DNA of 64,000 nucleotides from Edwardiiplasma whartonense (GTDB lineage: Bacteria > Bacillota_I > Bacilli_A > Mycoplasmatales > Mycoplasmataceae): the NCBI RefSeq assembly GCF_023566315.1, contig NZ_JAKNSU010000002.1; one strand, given 5' to 3'. The notes beneath the pieces were generated by a model that saw only the letters and a list, made by a program, of their open reading frames with translations, was not told the origin of the DNA and searched no databases. Shown piece after piece: positions 30,482 to 41,916 of the stretch (the stretch's first letter is position 1; every line of letters begins with the position of its first letter). The position numbers and the translations under genes were made by a program.

Positions 30482-30508
30482 TTAATTCATCATTAAACCA
30501 ACAAACAT
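30482..30508 (-). CDS. mccA: Candidate microcin C-like precursor heptapeptide-class peptide MFVGLMMN (8 aa)
   Basis: An eight-codon ORF, MFVGLMMN, ending in Asn followed by TAA. The evidence is contextual but strong. It has the best ribosome binding site of the region (GGGAGAGGAGGTG, six bases from ATG). It sits 37 bp after the stop of an MccF-type immunity gene and is followed by a 12-bp hairpin and then an MccB-size adenylyltransferase gene. E. coli MccA is MRTGNAN, and the terminal Asn is the residue that MccB converts to an N-P linked isoAsn-AMP. The hydrophobic MFVGLMMN sequence would probably dictate uptake into the target cell. Too short for any homology search, so the call rests on position, signals and the terminal Asn. 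Confidence 0.8.
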   Translation of the reverse strand: MFVGLMMN

Positions 30509-30545
30509 AACTCACACCTCCTCTCCCTACGTCGAATTGCAAGAA

Positions 30546-31538
30546 CTATGGATTAGGTTTAATAATTCTTTGTTTTTTACCATCAATTATAATTGGCTTA
30601 TTTAATTCAACAACTAACATCGGTTTGGTATGTGAAAAATCAACATCATACACAATGGGAATCTCTTTTTTAGCTTCATCTAAAATTTCTCGAAGAATTT
30701 CAATTGGTTTAACACCAGTTCCTTGATCATCAAATTTTTCATATTTTCCCAAGATAATGGCAGATACTTGATCAAAAATTCCGTTCAATAAACAAGCGCT
30801 AAAGTTCTTCTCCACAACCTCAGCATTCTTACAACTATCTTCTAACAACAAAACATCACCTGGTTGGATTTTTAAACCGTACTCTGAGCCAAAGGTTCCC
30901 AGCATTGCATTGACATTACCACCAATCAAGCGTCCTTTAATCGGATGAGACGACTTGAAAAATTCATATTTCCACGAGGACTGACTAAAAATCTGTTTAG
31001 GCTGTTCAAAGTCTTCTCAATTTTTTCAATCATCAGTCCATGAATTTGGAACATTATAAATATGTTTTTTTGAACTTAAAACACAGTCAAGAAGGGAATT
31101 ATATGTTATTGACTTAAATTCTGGCTCTATATCACCAAAACTAGGAATCAAAGCAGGACCATACAAAAAACGAATTTTAGAACTCTTAATTCTATTCATC
31201 GCACCAAGTAATAAAACAGTAATATCAGAAAAACCGCAGATAACTAGGTTCCTTTTTCTGTTTTCTAATAATTCATAATCAAGATGGGGGAGGATTGAAT
31301 TGGTATCAAACCCGCCAATTGAAGACATCAACACATCCAAATCTTCATCTTTTAACAAATTATTAATTTCTGCAGCTCTCTGTTTTATAGAACCAGTTCG
31401 ATAACCTTCATCGTTAAAAAACAACTCACCTAAAACAAGCTCATTGCCTTGCGATCTAAGATATTCTAGTGCTCTATTTACACGATTAGGGCACTTTGAA
31501 ACAACCGAAGTTGAAGGAGAAAAAATACCAATTTTCAT
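30546..31538 (-). CDS. mccF: S66-family peptidase, MccF-type microcin C self-immunity protein
   Basis: Serine peptidase of family S66 (LD-carboxypeptidase A/MccF). MccF cleaves the amide between the peptide or aminoacyl part and the nucleotide of microcin C and so protects the producer. The 330-aa protein has IGIFSPSTSV at the N-terminus, LMSSIGGFDTNSILPHLDYE (family iGG.gt..lLp.ldy) and the nucleophile motif ICGFSDITVLLLGA. RLIGGNVNAMLGTFGSEY, DVLLLEDS with the catalytic Glu, and DFSHTKPMLV with the catalytic His complete the triad. A mollicute has no peptidoglycan substrate for an LD-carboxypeptidase, which favours the MccF role. The start has GAGGTGA. Confidence 0.88.
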
Positions 31539-31641
31539 TTTCTAATCACCTCATTTGATTTTATTACTTTTGTTATAGAAAAACGACAAAAGGAAATGAA
31601 ATACCCACGTTAATGAATAAAAATATTATAGTTAAGAAACA

Positions 31642-32607
31642 TTATTTTATTCGGTGATTAGTACCAATCAATTCAATCTCTTTAGCTAAAACATTAATTC
31701 GTTCGATGAAACGTTCATTTTTCAGTTCGTTATCTTCTTTTGACCCTGGATAAGTTTTACCAATTTTAGCTTGATAATTTTTTCTTAACCGGTCAATTGA
31801 AAAATTAGAAGTAAAAAAAGTAGTCTTTTCGTGAGTCATTCGATAGTTTAAAACCGTAAACAAAACATCATCTCTCAATCATTCACTAGCAGGTTCCCCT
31901 CCGATATCATCAAGAAAGAGAAAATCAGCAATTTGTAACTGTTCAAGAATTTTTTTACTACTTTCAACGTGATTATTAAAAGATCCTTTTAATAAATTTG
32001 CAAGATTAGAAACGCTATAAAAAGCAATGGTTTTTTTGTGGTTTTTTGCTGCATCAATTGCTAAAAACCGAAATAAAGTAGTCTTACCTAAACCCAAACT
32101 TCCTCACAAATAAATTCCATAACGTTTTTTATTTGCCAAAACATCCTGATAATAGGCAACCACTTGTTGTTTTAATAAAAATTCTTCTTTTGAATTAATT
32201 CGGGTTTGAATAATTTCCTGACTTTTAGAATCATCATAATTCAAAGCAAAAAACTTTAAGTTTTGCTCATTTGTCTTATAAAAAACCTGTTCTTGTTGCA
32301 AGGGGTCAAAATCAGTTAACAAAAAACGGTTCAAAAAGTTTTGTCTATTTTGTTGGTAAACTAAGTGTTCACAAGGAACAAACCCCTTGTAAAACTGGTT
32401 ATTTTCGTATTTCAACGAGGCCTTATAACCCTTCTGACTTTGTTGACATGAAGGAAAGTTTTCTGGGTTTTGACAATCAAAATGATTATTTACATACCAA
32501 TTAATAGCAGAGTGATAAAGTTCAAGCGTTTGCTCAGAAACTTGATGAGTTTTAACTAATTTATTAACTAAAGTTTGGTTTTCTAAACGATCAATTTCCA
32601 TCAACAT
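31642..32607 (-). CDS. dnaI: Helicase loader DnaI
   Basis: ATPase that loads the replicative helicase at origins and restarted forks. The 321-aa protein has an N-terminal helicase-interaction domain containing CQNPENFPSCQQSQKGY and CEH residues (likely zinc site). An AAA+ domain follows with LWGSLGLGKTTLFRFLA (Walker A), ADFLFLDDIGGEPASEW (Walker B) and FFTSNFSIDRLRKNY (sensor 1 region). It follows dnaB by 24 bp, as in Bacillus. A weak GAGAGAA precedes ATG at 32607. Confidence 0.92.
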
Positions 32608-32631
32608 TTCTCTCTATCTACTATTTTCATT

Positions 32632-33918
32632 TTAAAAGATTAAATCTAAAGTTGCTAGTTGAAGGTCGAGATCATCTAATTTAGTATGTTCGTCACGATT
32701 ATTTTTTTGACTATTCATTCAACTTAAATCTGGCATTTTTAATATTTTACTACTCTTATTCAAAGAAGATGGGGTTAAAGTAGAGTGAAAACTAGCTAAA
32801 GAACTCTGACAACTATATTTAACCGCTTGCTTCAAATAACTCATTGTTTCTAAAGTATTACTGATGTGTTTTTTATTTAAAGTTTTAGCAATTTTAAATA
32901 AATATTCACCAACAATTTTTCCATTATTTTTATAATAAGAAAAATCTAACAAGCAATTCACTACACCATTAGATAAGTGGTATTCACCACTTAAGATGTC
33001 AATAATTTTTTTGATATTAAACCCAGGTTCTTTAGACAACAACGCAGTAGCATAATCATAACTTTCAAAAAGATTCATTTCTTTTGCTTTTTGTTGCGAA
33101 GGAGTGATAGTTGCTGATTTAATCACCAAAAGTTCTCTTTGAAAAAGCACTTTAAAAACATTGAAATTGATTTTCTTTAAGTTTTGATCGTAGGTTTGAA
33201 CCAACAAATTAATAATTTCTTGGTCATCTAAACTACAACTAGGTTGATTATCAATTAAAAAATCAATAATCTCAGAAGTCAAGCAACTTGGAACAATACC
33301 CTTTTGCGCAAGAGCAACTTGCAAAGTTCCTAAATCAAGATTTTGCTCAGCAACTAAAGAAAGATTATTAACCATTTTTTGAGAGTTATCCCCAATCATT
33401 TTCTGGATTTCTCCTGTTGATGGAGAAAAAAACTCACCAAAGATTGCAGCACTTTTTTCTCTATCAAAATCATCATTACTGATTGTACTGATTGTTGTTT
33501 TATCTGCTCCTTGACAATGGAACTTTAAAATCTCGTAATTCTCTTCATCTAAGTGATTTTTTAACATCTTGTCATAGAAAACATCACCAAAGAACTGATT
33601 AGCAGCAAGAGGTTTTATGATTTGCAAAACATATAAGTTTTTAAGTTTTGTATAGGTTCTTTTTAAAAGACCGATTTCTTCTAAACGTTTAAATCCATTT
33701 TCGATTTCTTGGTCCAAAGCGCCTAAAATCACTGTTAAACGACTATTTTCAAACGTTAAGTTGTTCAACTTGGACATGATTTCACTTTCTTCGACCAAAG
33801 TTAAATAAATCGCACAAGCCTCTGATCCAACTATGGGTTGATAGAGATTAATCAGGGTTTTACGATCAAGATCACTGATAGGAGAATGTGAAACCACTTT
33901 GTACTTATAACTTCCCAT
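32632..33918 (-). CDS. dnaB: Replication initiation and membrane attachment protein DnaB (Firmicutes type)
   Basis: Not the helicase but the Gram-positive primosome protein that works with DnaD and DnaI at oriC. The 428-aa protein starts YKVVSHSPISDLDRKTLINLYQPIVGSEACAIYLTL, the typical N-terminal winged-helix region (lYqPliG..a..LY..L). A DnaB/DnaD C-terminal-type helical domain follows (LNKKHISNTLETMSYLKQ). GAGGTGA precedes ATG with a nine-base spacer. It is followed directly by dnaI, the expected partner. Its C-terminus ends in an acidic Leu/Asp-rich stretch (KLDDLDLQLATLDLIF). Confidence 0.85.
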
Positions 33919-34062
33919 ATAAGTGATTCACCTCGCATTCTAATCATAATCTTTTTTAACTTTTTTTAAACAAGGTTTTAGCAATTTTTCCCAACCAATT
34001 TTTAGAAGAAAAATAATGCTTTGCAATTAAAAAGGAAATGAGAGTTTTCCACATTTCCACTT

Positions 34063-34905
34063 TTAAATCTTTTTTAATTTTTGGCACCAAGAACAATAAT
34101 AAGTGCCGCGACCATTAACATTAATTTTCTTAATTTTAGTACCACAAACAAAACAAGGAAGATTTTCCCGACCATGGACTTGGAGATACTTTTGATAATG
34201 ACCACTTTGATGATTACCCACCATAAAAGAATGGATTGTCGTGCCTCCCTCTTCAATTGATTTGCCAAGAATCTCTTTACTTACTTGTAAAATCAAGGCA
34301 CAATCTTGCAAAGTTAGGTTTTTCCCACTTTCTAAGGGGTGAATTTTTGCCTGAAAAAGAACTTCATTCACATAAATGTTCCCCAAACCTAAAAGAATAG
34401 TTTGGTCCAAAAGCAAGGTTTTAATAGCTCTTGAAGAACTGTGAACTTTAGTGAATAAATAATCAGCAGAAGCGCCTTTATCAAATGGTTCATATCCTAA
34501 TTTAGCAATCGCAGGTAAAGTTTTTCATTGGTTTTTAGCAACCAATTGCAAGGTGCCAAAACGTCGAAAATCATAATAACGTAAAACCTTTGCTTCATGT
34601 TCGAATTCAATTTCAGCTTCAACTAAATCTTGGGGATAACTAAAAAAGTTATCAGATTCAAAAATTCATTTTCCTTCCATTCGTAAATGAGAAATCATTT
34701 CATAATTGGTTAAATGAAAAATAATGTACTTACCATAAGCATCGACTCCTTCAATTTGCTGATTAACAAGTTTATCTTTCAAATCAAGGACTGATGTTTC
34801 CACTAGCAACCGATTATAAAAAACTCTCACAGCACTAATCACTTTCCCTTTAACATTTTGATTTAAGTAGTTCACAACCACTCTGACTTCTGGTAGTTCT
34901 GGCAT
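34063..34905 (-). CDS. fpg: Formamidopyrimidine-DNA glycosylase
   Basis: Base-excision repair enzyme for 8-oxoguanine with AP-lyase activity. The 280-aa protein begins MPELPEVRVV with the catalytic Pro2/Glu3. It has HLRMEGK, then LLDQTILLGLGNIYVNEVLF and a C-terminal zinc finger CFVCGTKIKKINVNGRGTYYCSWCQ. It is transcribed after polA, eighteen bases downstream of nothing else, matching the polA-mutM order of Bacillus. TGA-Trp codons occur near 34530 and 34668. Confidence 0.96.
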
Positions 34906-34921
34906 TAATTTTCCTCTTCTC

Positions 34922-37645
34922 TTATTTTAATTCGTATCAGTTTTTCCCACTTGATTGTGAAGTGGCCAATTTCACCTCAATTACTTCTTCAGGACAAAAG
35001 ATGGATTTTAACTTTATAAAAGCTTCATCCATATGTTTAGTAATAATTTGCTTAGCCTGGTTAATTTCTTCGTTTTTCAAAGAAAAAATAATCTCATCAT
35101 GAATTTGACAACTCATAAACGAAGTTAACTTCGCTTCTTGAAACTCGCGGTCAATATTAATCATGGCAATTTTTAATAAATCAGCAGCCGTACCTTGAAT
35201 TGGCATGTTTACTGCAGCTCGTTCACCAAATTCTTTTTGAAAGCGCACTCCTGATTTTAATTCTGGCAGATAACGCCGACGCCTCGACATTGTTTCAACA
35301 TAACCATACTGGTTGGCAAAAGCAAGGGTTTTATCTTTAAAGGTTTTAATTGCAGGAAAAACCTCATAATAACGATCAATCAATTCTTGAGCTTGTTTGT
35401 AACTAATTCTTAAATCTTTACTCAAACCAAACGCACTTAATCCATAAATAATACCAAAGTTAAAAACTTTCGCTACCCGACGCATCTCTTTATCCACCAC
35501 AGCTTGTTCAACATGAAAAATTCGACTAGCTGATTCAGCGTGGATATCACCATTTTTAGCAAAAATTTCTAACATATGTTCTTCTTGTGCCATTTGTGCT
35601 AGAACCCTTAATTCAATTTGCGAATAGTCATAACTATAAAAAGTGTAACCTTCATCAACTATAAAAATCTTCCGCACCTGTCTTTGTTCTGGTTCTCTAA
35701 TAGAAATGTTTTGCAAGTTTGGTTCGATGCTACTCAATCTTCCTGTAGTAGTTAAAGTTTGGTTAAAAATTGTATAAACCCGACCATCATCATGAATATA
35801 TTTCACAAATCCACTCAAATAAGTTGATTCTAACTTCGTTCACTTGCGATATTCTAAAATATGACCCACAACCGCGTGTTCAGCTAAAAGTTCTTCTAAA
35901 GCTTCTCTGTTTGTGCTCCGCTTTTTCTTATTGGTTAGTTTTAAAGTATCATAGAGCAATTCTCCAACTTGTTTAGGACTGGCAAGATTAAAGTCAGCAG
36001 TAATTGTATCACCCAAAATTTCCCGAATTTCAAGTTCAATTTCCTTAACTCGTCTTTGTGCAAATTTAATCTGTTCATTTAGTTGGTCTTGATCAATTAA
36101 AACACCGTGCTTCTCCATTCTTAAAAGAACAAACCCCAAAGGATAATCAATTTCTTTTAATAAATCTAGTTGGTGGTTGCTTTGTAACTTTTCTAATACT
36201 AAGGGTTTAACCTTTTGTAGATAAACTGCCTTTTTAACGATGAAATCACCCTTTTTATTAAGTTCAATTTCACTAGTTTTTTTCATCCCCTTACCATAAA
36301 ACAGGTCATCTTGATCAATACTTAAATCTGGTGAAACCATTCCCAAATGATTACTAAAAGTAGAAGTGATGTTTGGGTCAAGTAAATAACAAGCACTCAT
36401 CATGTCATAATTAAAACTTTCATAATTGGGATGATAACCCATGTTTTCTAATAAAACTAAAGTTCTCTTCACATCATAAGTTTCTTTTGACAAGTTTGAC
36501 TGCAAGAACTGGTCGAACTCTTGATCATAATTAACCTTTTGCTCTGATGTTAAAGAAAATAAATCAAGCTGATTATCATTAAAAAAGTTTAAGAAGAAAT
36601 TACCTTTGGTGTTACTGATTCCAATACCAATTATTTGGCCATCATGATAATTACTATCCAAACTTTCTACAAAAATACTAGTGTTGTCAACATTAAAATC
36701 ACTAGACCATTGGTCAATCAATTCGTACTCAATAACTAATTCTTGATTAATCCGATCAGCAGTATTAGTTAAATTACGAACAATACTTTTCATCTCATAT
36801 TTATTCAAAAAATCAATTAAGGGGTTAATTGTTAAGTTGAGTTTGTGAACTTGAAAACCTTCAATATAAATGTTCCTTTCAATCGTAGCAATATCACGAC
36901 ATAAAAAAGCACTATCTTTATCATTGATTAATTTTTCTTGAGTTTTACCTTTAATTTCATCGATATGAACATAAATATTTTCCAGACTGCCATATGCATG
37001 AATTAGTTTTTTAGCACCAATTTCACCAATGCCAGCAACTCCTTTTAAATTATCTGAAGGATCGCCCATAATCCCCTTTAAATCCGGGACTTGTTCAGGA
37101 GTACAACTTCACTTTTCTTGTAATGCTTGCCTGTCAAAAACCTCAAGATCACTGGTTCCTGAATGAGGAACTAAAACAAAAGTACGGTCATTGATTAATT
37201 GAAATAAATCCTTATCACTAGAAAGAATTTCAATAAGATATCTTTCTTTCTCGTGATAAATTTGGTTAGCCATACTACCAATTAAGTCATCAGCCTCATA
37301 ATCATCCATTTCAAAATAATCAATGTTAGCAGCTTTTAAAAATTCACGAGCAATAGGAAATTGTTGAATTAATTCATCAGGAGTCTTTTGTCTTCCTGCT
37401 TTATAATCAACCAACTGGTCGTGACGAAAAGTATGTTTCCCCTTATCAAAAGCAACTTTAACATCATAATAATTGTTGCGTTCAATCAACGAAGTTAACA
37501 TATTAACAAACGAAAACACGGCATTAGTATAAATTCCAGTTGTGGTTTTTAATAAGTTACCCCCTTTATAAGCAGTTGCATAATAAGCACGAAAAATTAA
37601 AGCGTTCCCATCAACTAATAAAATTTTCTTTTCATTTTTACTCAT
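34922..37645 (-). CDS. polA: DNA polymerase I
   Basis: Replication and repair polymerase of 907 aa. The N-terminal 5'-3' nuclease is complete (LVDGNALIFRAYYA, YEADDLIGSMA, LSSDKDLFQL, GDPSDNLKGVAGIGEIGAKK). The central 3'-5' exonuclease fold has lost the DxE motif (VFVESLDSNYHD where DTET is expected), so proofreading is probably absent. Polymerase motifs A DYSQIELRVLAQ, B RRVAKVFNFGIIYGLSAFG and C CQIHDEIIF are intact. A terminal TGA-Trp adds WYELK before TAA. Upstream dnaE stops 12 bp away. Confidence 0.96.
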
Positions 37646-37657
37646 TGTTTTTCTCCT

Positions 37658-40600
37658 TTAATTTAAATATTCACCAATATTTTCTACAATTGCACCAAGT
37701 TGATTATTGTATTCTTGAACAACAACTTTCACCAGAATCACTACTCCTGGATGTAAGTAATCTGCTTGCTTTTCATACTGAGAACTAAACATCGTTGCTT
37801 TTAAAGTACCACTATCATCACTAAGGTCTAAAAAAGCCATTAGGTGGTTGTTTTTATCCCGTTTGGTTCGAATTGCATCCACACTAGCAATCACAAAGCC
37901 TTTTTGGTGTTGTTCTTTGATCTGAGCCAAAGTTAAAACATTATAACTACTATACTCTTTTCGTTTAGTAGTAAAGGGATTGTTTCCTAAATAAAAGCCA
38001 AGATACTCAAGTTCTTTTTGCGCAAGAAGTTTCTTTTCAGATTCTTTGATTGTAGTTAATTCAGGAATCGTTAATGGATCAATTGTTACTTTATTTTGGT
38101 TTGACAAAGCAAAATTATACAGAAGATCAATGTTTTCTACTAATAAAAAGCGGTCAAAACGATAAAAGTCAAAAGCTCCTGCTCAAATTAAAGCTTCAAA
38201 CAAACTTTTACTCATCCCCTTATCAATTAAATTAGCAATTAGTAAGTAAAAATCATCAAAAATCGTTTTGTTAGTCTTTCAAAGTTCTTGCAACTTTCTT
38301 AAAAATTCAGGACCAATTCCTTTAACAATTGTTAACGGGGCAAGAATCATCTTATTATAGGCAACATACTTCTGATTAACATTCCGAATACTTGGTCCTT
38401 TAAAATCAATGCCATAACCATCAATTTCTTTGATATAAGCAGCAACTTTAGGAGAATTTCCCACACTAGCATTAAATAAAGAAACATAAAACTGTTCAGG
38501 ATAATAAGTTTTTAACCACGCTAATCAATAAGAAATATAAGAATAAGCAATCGAATGAGACTTATTAAAACCATAACTAGCAAAATCAGCAATTCAGGTT
38601 CAAATTTCAGCAGCTTTACTTTGACTATAACCATTATTCAAAGCCTGACTAATAAATTCTGGTTTTACTATGGCCATGTAATTGGCATTCTTTTTGCTCA
38701 TAGCTCTACGAACTAAATCTGCTTTTCCTAAACTAAAACCACTGACTGCTTGCAAAACTTGTAAGACCTGTTCTTGGTAGAGAATAATTCCATAAGTTGA
38801 AGCAAGAATATTAGTCAAAGAAGGATCAATAATATAACTATTAAGCTTTTTCTTTGATTCTCGACGTTTAAGATATTCTGGAATCATTGATGATGGCCCG
38901 GGACGGAAAAGTGCTGAAGTTGCAGAAATATCATCAATTTTTGTGGGTCGCATCTGCATTAGCAACTTGGTCATGCCTGGTGATTCTAATTGAAAAATTC
39001 CCGAAGTTTTCCCACTTTGTAATAATTGATAAACCTTTTGATCATTTAAATCTAACTTATCAAAGTTTAAATTAACCCCCTCGCTGCGAACAACGTTTTC
39101 TTTAATTTCTTGGAGTGTAGTTAAATTTCTTAATCCTAATAAATCCATTTTGATTAAACCCAAACCTTCAAGATAGTTCATGTCAAACTGGGTTTGCACG
39201 ATTCCATCATAACCAGTTCGAACTGGTAAAACATCACGCAAATCATCTTGGCACAAAATTATTCCTGCTGCATGAGTGCCTGTTTGGCGGGGCAAACCAA
39301 TTAATCTTAAAGCAGTTGTGAAAATTTCTGGGTTATCTTCAGCATAAATTTTTAAAGCCTTAGAATGAGCGATTGCTCCTTGTAAATCACTTTGAAATTG
39401 GAACGGAATTAAACGAGTTAACTTATTGGCAAATTCTACTGGTTTATCAAAAGCACGAATAACATCTCTTAACGCTGACTTTGCCCCAATAGTTTGATAA
39501 GTGATGATACTAGCAACATGATAGGTACCATACTTTTCAACCAGATATTCAATCACTTCTTCACGACGATCATCTTGAAAGTCTAAATCAATATCTGGCA
39601 TTGTTTTTCGTTCAGGATTTAAAAATCGTTCAAAAACTAGGTTGTACTTTAACGGATCAACTGTAGTAATTCTTAATAAAAAAGCTACAAGCGAACCAGC
39701 CGCACTTCCTCGTCCTGGACCAACCATAATTTGACGACTTTTAGCAAACCACACATAATCTCTTACAATTAAAAAGTAGTTGGCAAAACCCATTTCTTCA
39801 ATAATTTTTAATTCTGAATCTAACCGGTCATAATACTTTTGATGATCAGTTTTTGCAACTTTATAAATCCGAAGGTATGAAACCAAAGAATCTAAACTGA
39901 CTTGACGAAGAAATTGGGATTGAGGGATATTGTTGGGAGTTTTAAATTCGATTAAATGGTTTTGAGGTTGAACAAACAAATCAAAATCAACCATTGCAAC
40001 AATTTTTTCCAAATTCATTTGGTTTAAACGTTCAATATCAACTTCATAACTAGGATAATGAAGTTCAGAAGTCGCACCAATCTGGGTAATTGTTTTATTT
40101 TCTTTGATTGCTAATAAAGTACGATAAACCTTAGCATCATCAGAATTAAGATAAGCAATTCTTTTATTAGCAACAACATTATTTTTGGTTTGAAAATCAT
40201 CAACAAGAGGATGATTAATTCCAAAAAAGAGGTTTGTTTCATCAATTCTGACTAATAATTCTTCTAGTAGTTGCACATCATCCTTTTTTTCAAAACTAAC
40301 AACATAAACTAGGTTATTATCAAAATAAGTGCAAGCAAACTTGAAAAAAGCTCCTGGATCAAGATTGCTTATTTGCAACTCTGAAGCAAGATAACAAAGG
40401 TTTTTATAACCTTGATGGTTTTTAGCATAAAGGTTAAAGGTAACTTTTTGGTCATGAAGATTATCTTCATAAGTTAAGCCAATGACTGGTTTGATCCCAG
40501 CAGCGCTAAACTTATCATAAAATTCTGCAGCTCCATACATCACACCACAATCAGCATAAAAAGCATAAGGAAAGTGATGTTTAACAGCAAAGGCCAAATA

Positions 40601-40672
40601 ATCATCAACAGTGATTAATGATTCTTGAAAATTATAAGCAGTCTGAATATTTAACTGAGGATAATACTTCAT
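37658..40672 (-). CDS. dnaE: DNA polymerase III alpha subunit DnaE
   Basis: Replicative polymerase of the DnaE type, 1,004 aa. An N-terminal PHP domain (FPYAFYADCGVMYGAAEFY) starts the protein. The Pol3 palm has VGPGRGSAAGSLVAFLL and PDIDLDFQDDRREEVIEYL with the catalytic Asp residues, and fingers motifs include TGTHAAGIILC. The C-terminus holds an OB fold (LMAFLDLSDDSGTLKATMF). No proofreading exonuclease is inserted, unlike PolC. It is somewhat shorter than E. coli DnaE (1,160 aa). Several TGA-Trp codons break it in the standard code. Confidence 0.95.
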
Positions 40673-40691
40673 AATCGTTTTCCTTCTAAAT

Positions 40692-41894
40692 TTATGCTTG
40701 ATTAAACACCACTTGACTAAACTCGCCCTCGTGATAGTGAAACTTTTGAATTTCTGATGCCATGATATAGTCTAAAATCGGTTCTCACATCAATGATGCT
40801 TCTTGTTTTTCAGCCAATCAAACTCGAGGTTTAGTCACAGGATTGGTTGGAACAAACATTGAACAAACATCATCAAAAGGTAAAATTGAAATCTCATAAG
40901 TATTAATTCTTTTCGCAATTTTAATAATATCTTCTTTATCATTCATAATCACTGGTCTAAGGATTGGTAAATCTGACACCAGATTTACTGTTGTTATCGA
41001 TTCAATTGTCTGACTTGCAACTTGACCTAAACTTTCACCAGTAATCAAAGCTTGATGACCTTCACTAACAGCAAGTTTATTAGCAATGCGCACAAACATT
41101 CTCCGCATAATGTTAATCTTATAACTTTGGTCGGGGATATGGTTTAATTCTTGGAGCATTTTAGCAAAATCGACCACATATAAATTAAAACTTTGATAAT
41201 TATATTTGGCAATTTGACTCGCTAGTTTAAAGACTTTATCTAAAGCTTCTGGTGAGGTATGAGGAGGAGTCATAAAGTGAATAAAGTCTACTTGCATTCC
41301 TCTTTTCATCGTTAAAAAACTTGCAACCGGGGAATCAATTCCTCCACTTAACAAGGATAAACCTTTCCCTGATACTCCTACTGGGAGCCCCTTTAAAGCC
41401 TTAATTCGCGAACAAAAAATATCAATCTGATCTTTTTTTACCACCACTTCAACCTTTAAATCAGGGTGGTGAACATCGACTTTTAAAGTAGTTGTTTGCA
41501 AAACTAATGGTGCTAAAAACTGTTTGATTTCAGTTGAAGTTAAGGGGTAAGTCTTATCAATACGCTTTACTTCTAATTTAAAGGTTTGTGCTTGATGAAG
41601 ATTTGTTTCAACAATTTTCAACACTTGAGCTTGTAAGTCTTTTAAATCTCAAGTACTTTTTTCAATCACAGATAAAGAATAAATTCCAAAAACAGTTTGT
41701 AAATCACTAATTAATCGCTCTAAAAAATCATCTGCTACTTCGATAATTAATGAGTTATGGTCTCTAATCAAAGTGGTTTTTTCTTGATAAGGTTTCAACC
41801 GAAATTTAATGTTTTGGATTAGTTTAGTAATAAACTGTTGACGGTTCCCTCCCTTTAAAGTTAATTCTCCATAACGCACTAAAACCCTTTTCAT
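40692..41894 (-). CDS. thiI: tRNA 4-thiouridine synthase ThiI
   Basis: Sulfurtransferase for s4U8 in tRNA. The 400-aa protein has an N-terminal THUMP-type region (RVLVRYGELTLKGGNR at the start). The PP-loop ATPase site is LLSGGIDSPVASFL, followed by IHFMTPPHTSPEA and LITGESLGQVASQT. No rhodanese domain follows, as in the Bacillus form. I chose ATG at 41894; an in-frame ATG at 41939 is an alternative that would overlap ezrA. No IscS/NifZ cysteine desulfurase is encoded beside it in this window. Confidence 0.94.
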
Positions 41895-41916
41895 AACTTG
41901 TTTTCCCAATTCTCTC

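Noticed and set aside
30546..31538. LD-carboxypeptidase for peptidoglycan recycling
   Set aside because: No cell-wall synthesis genes are seen and the organism is a mollicute; linkage to the mcc-like pair favours MccF.
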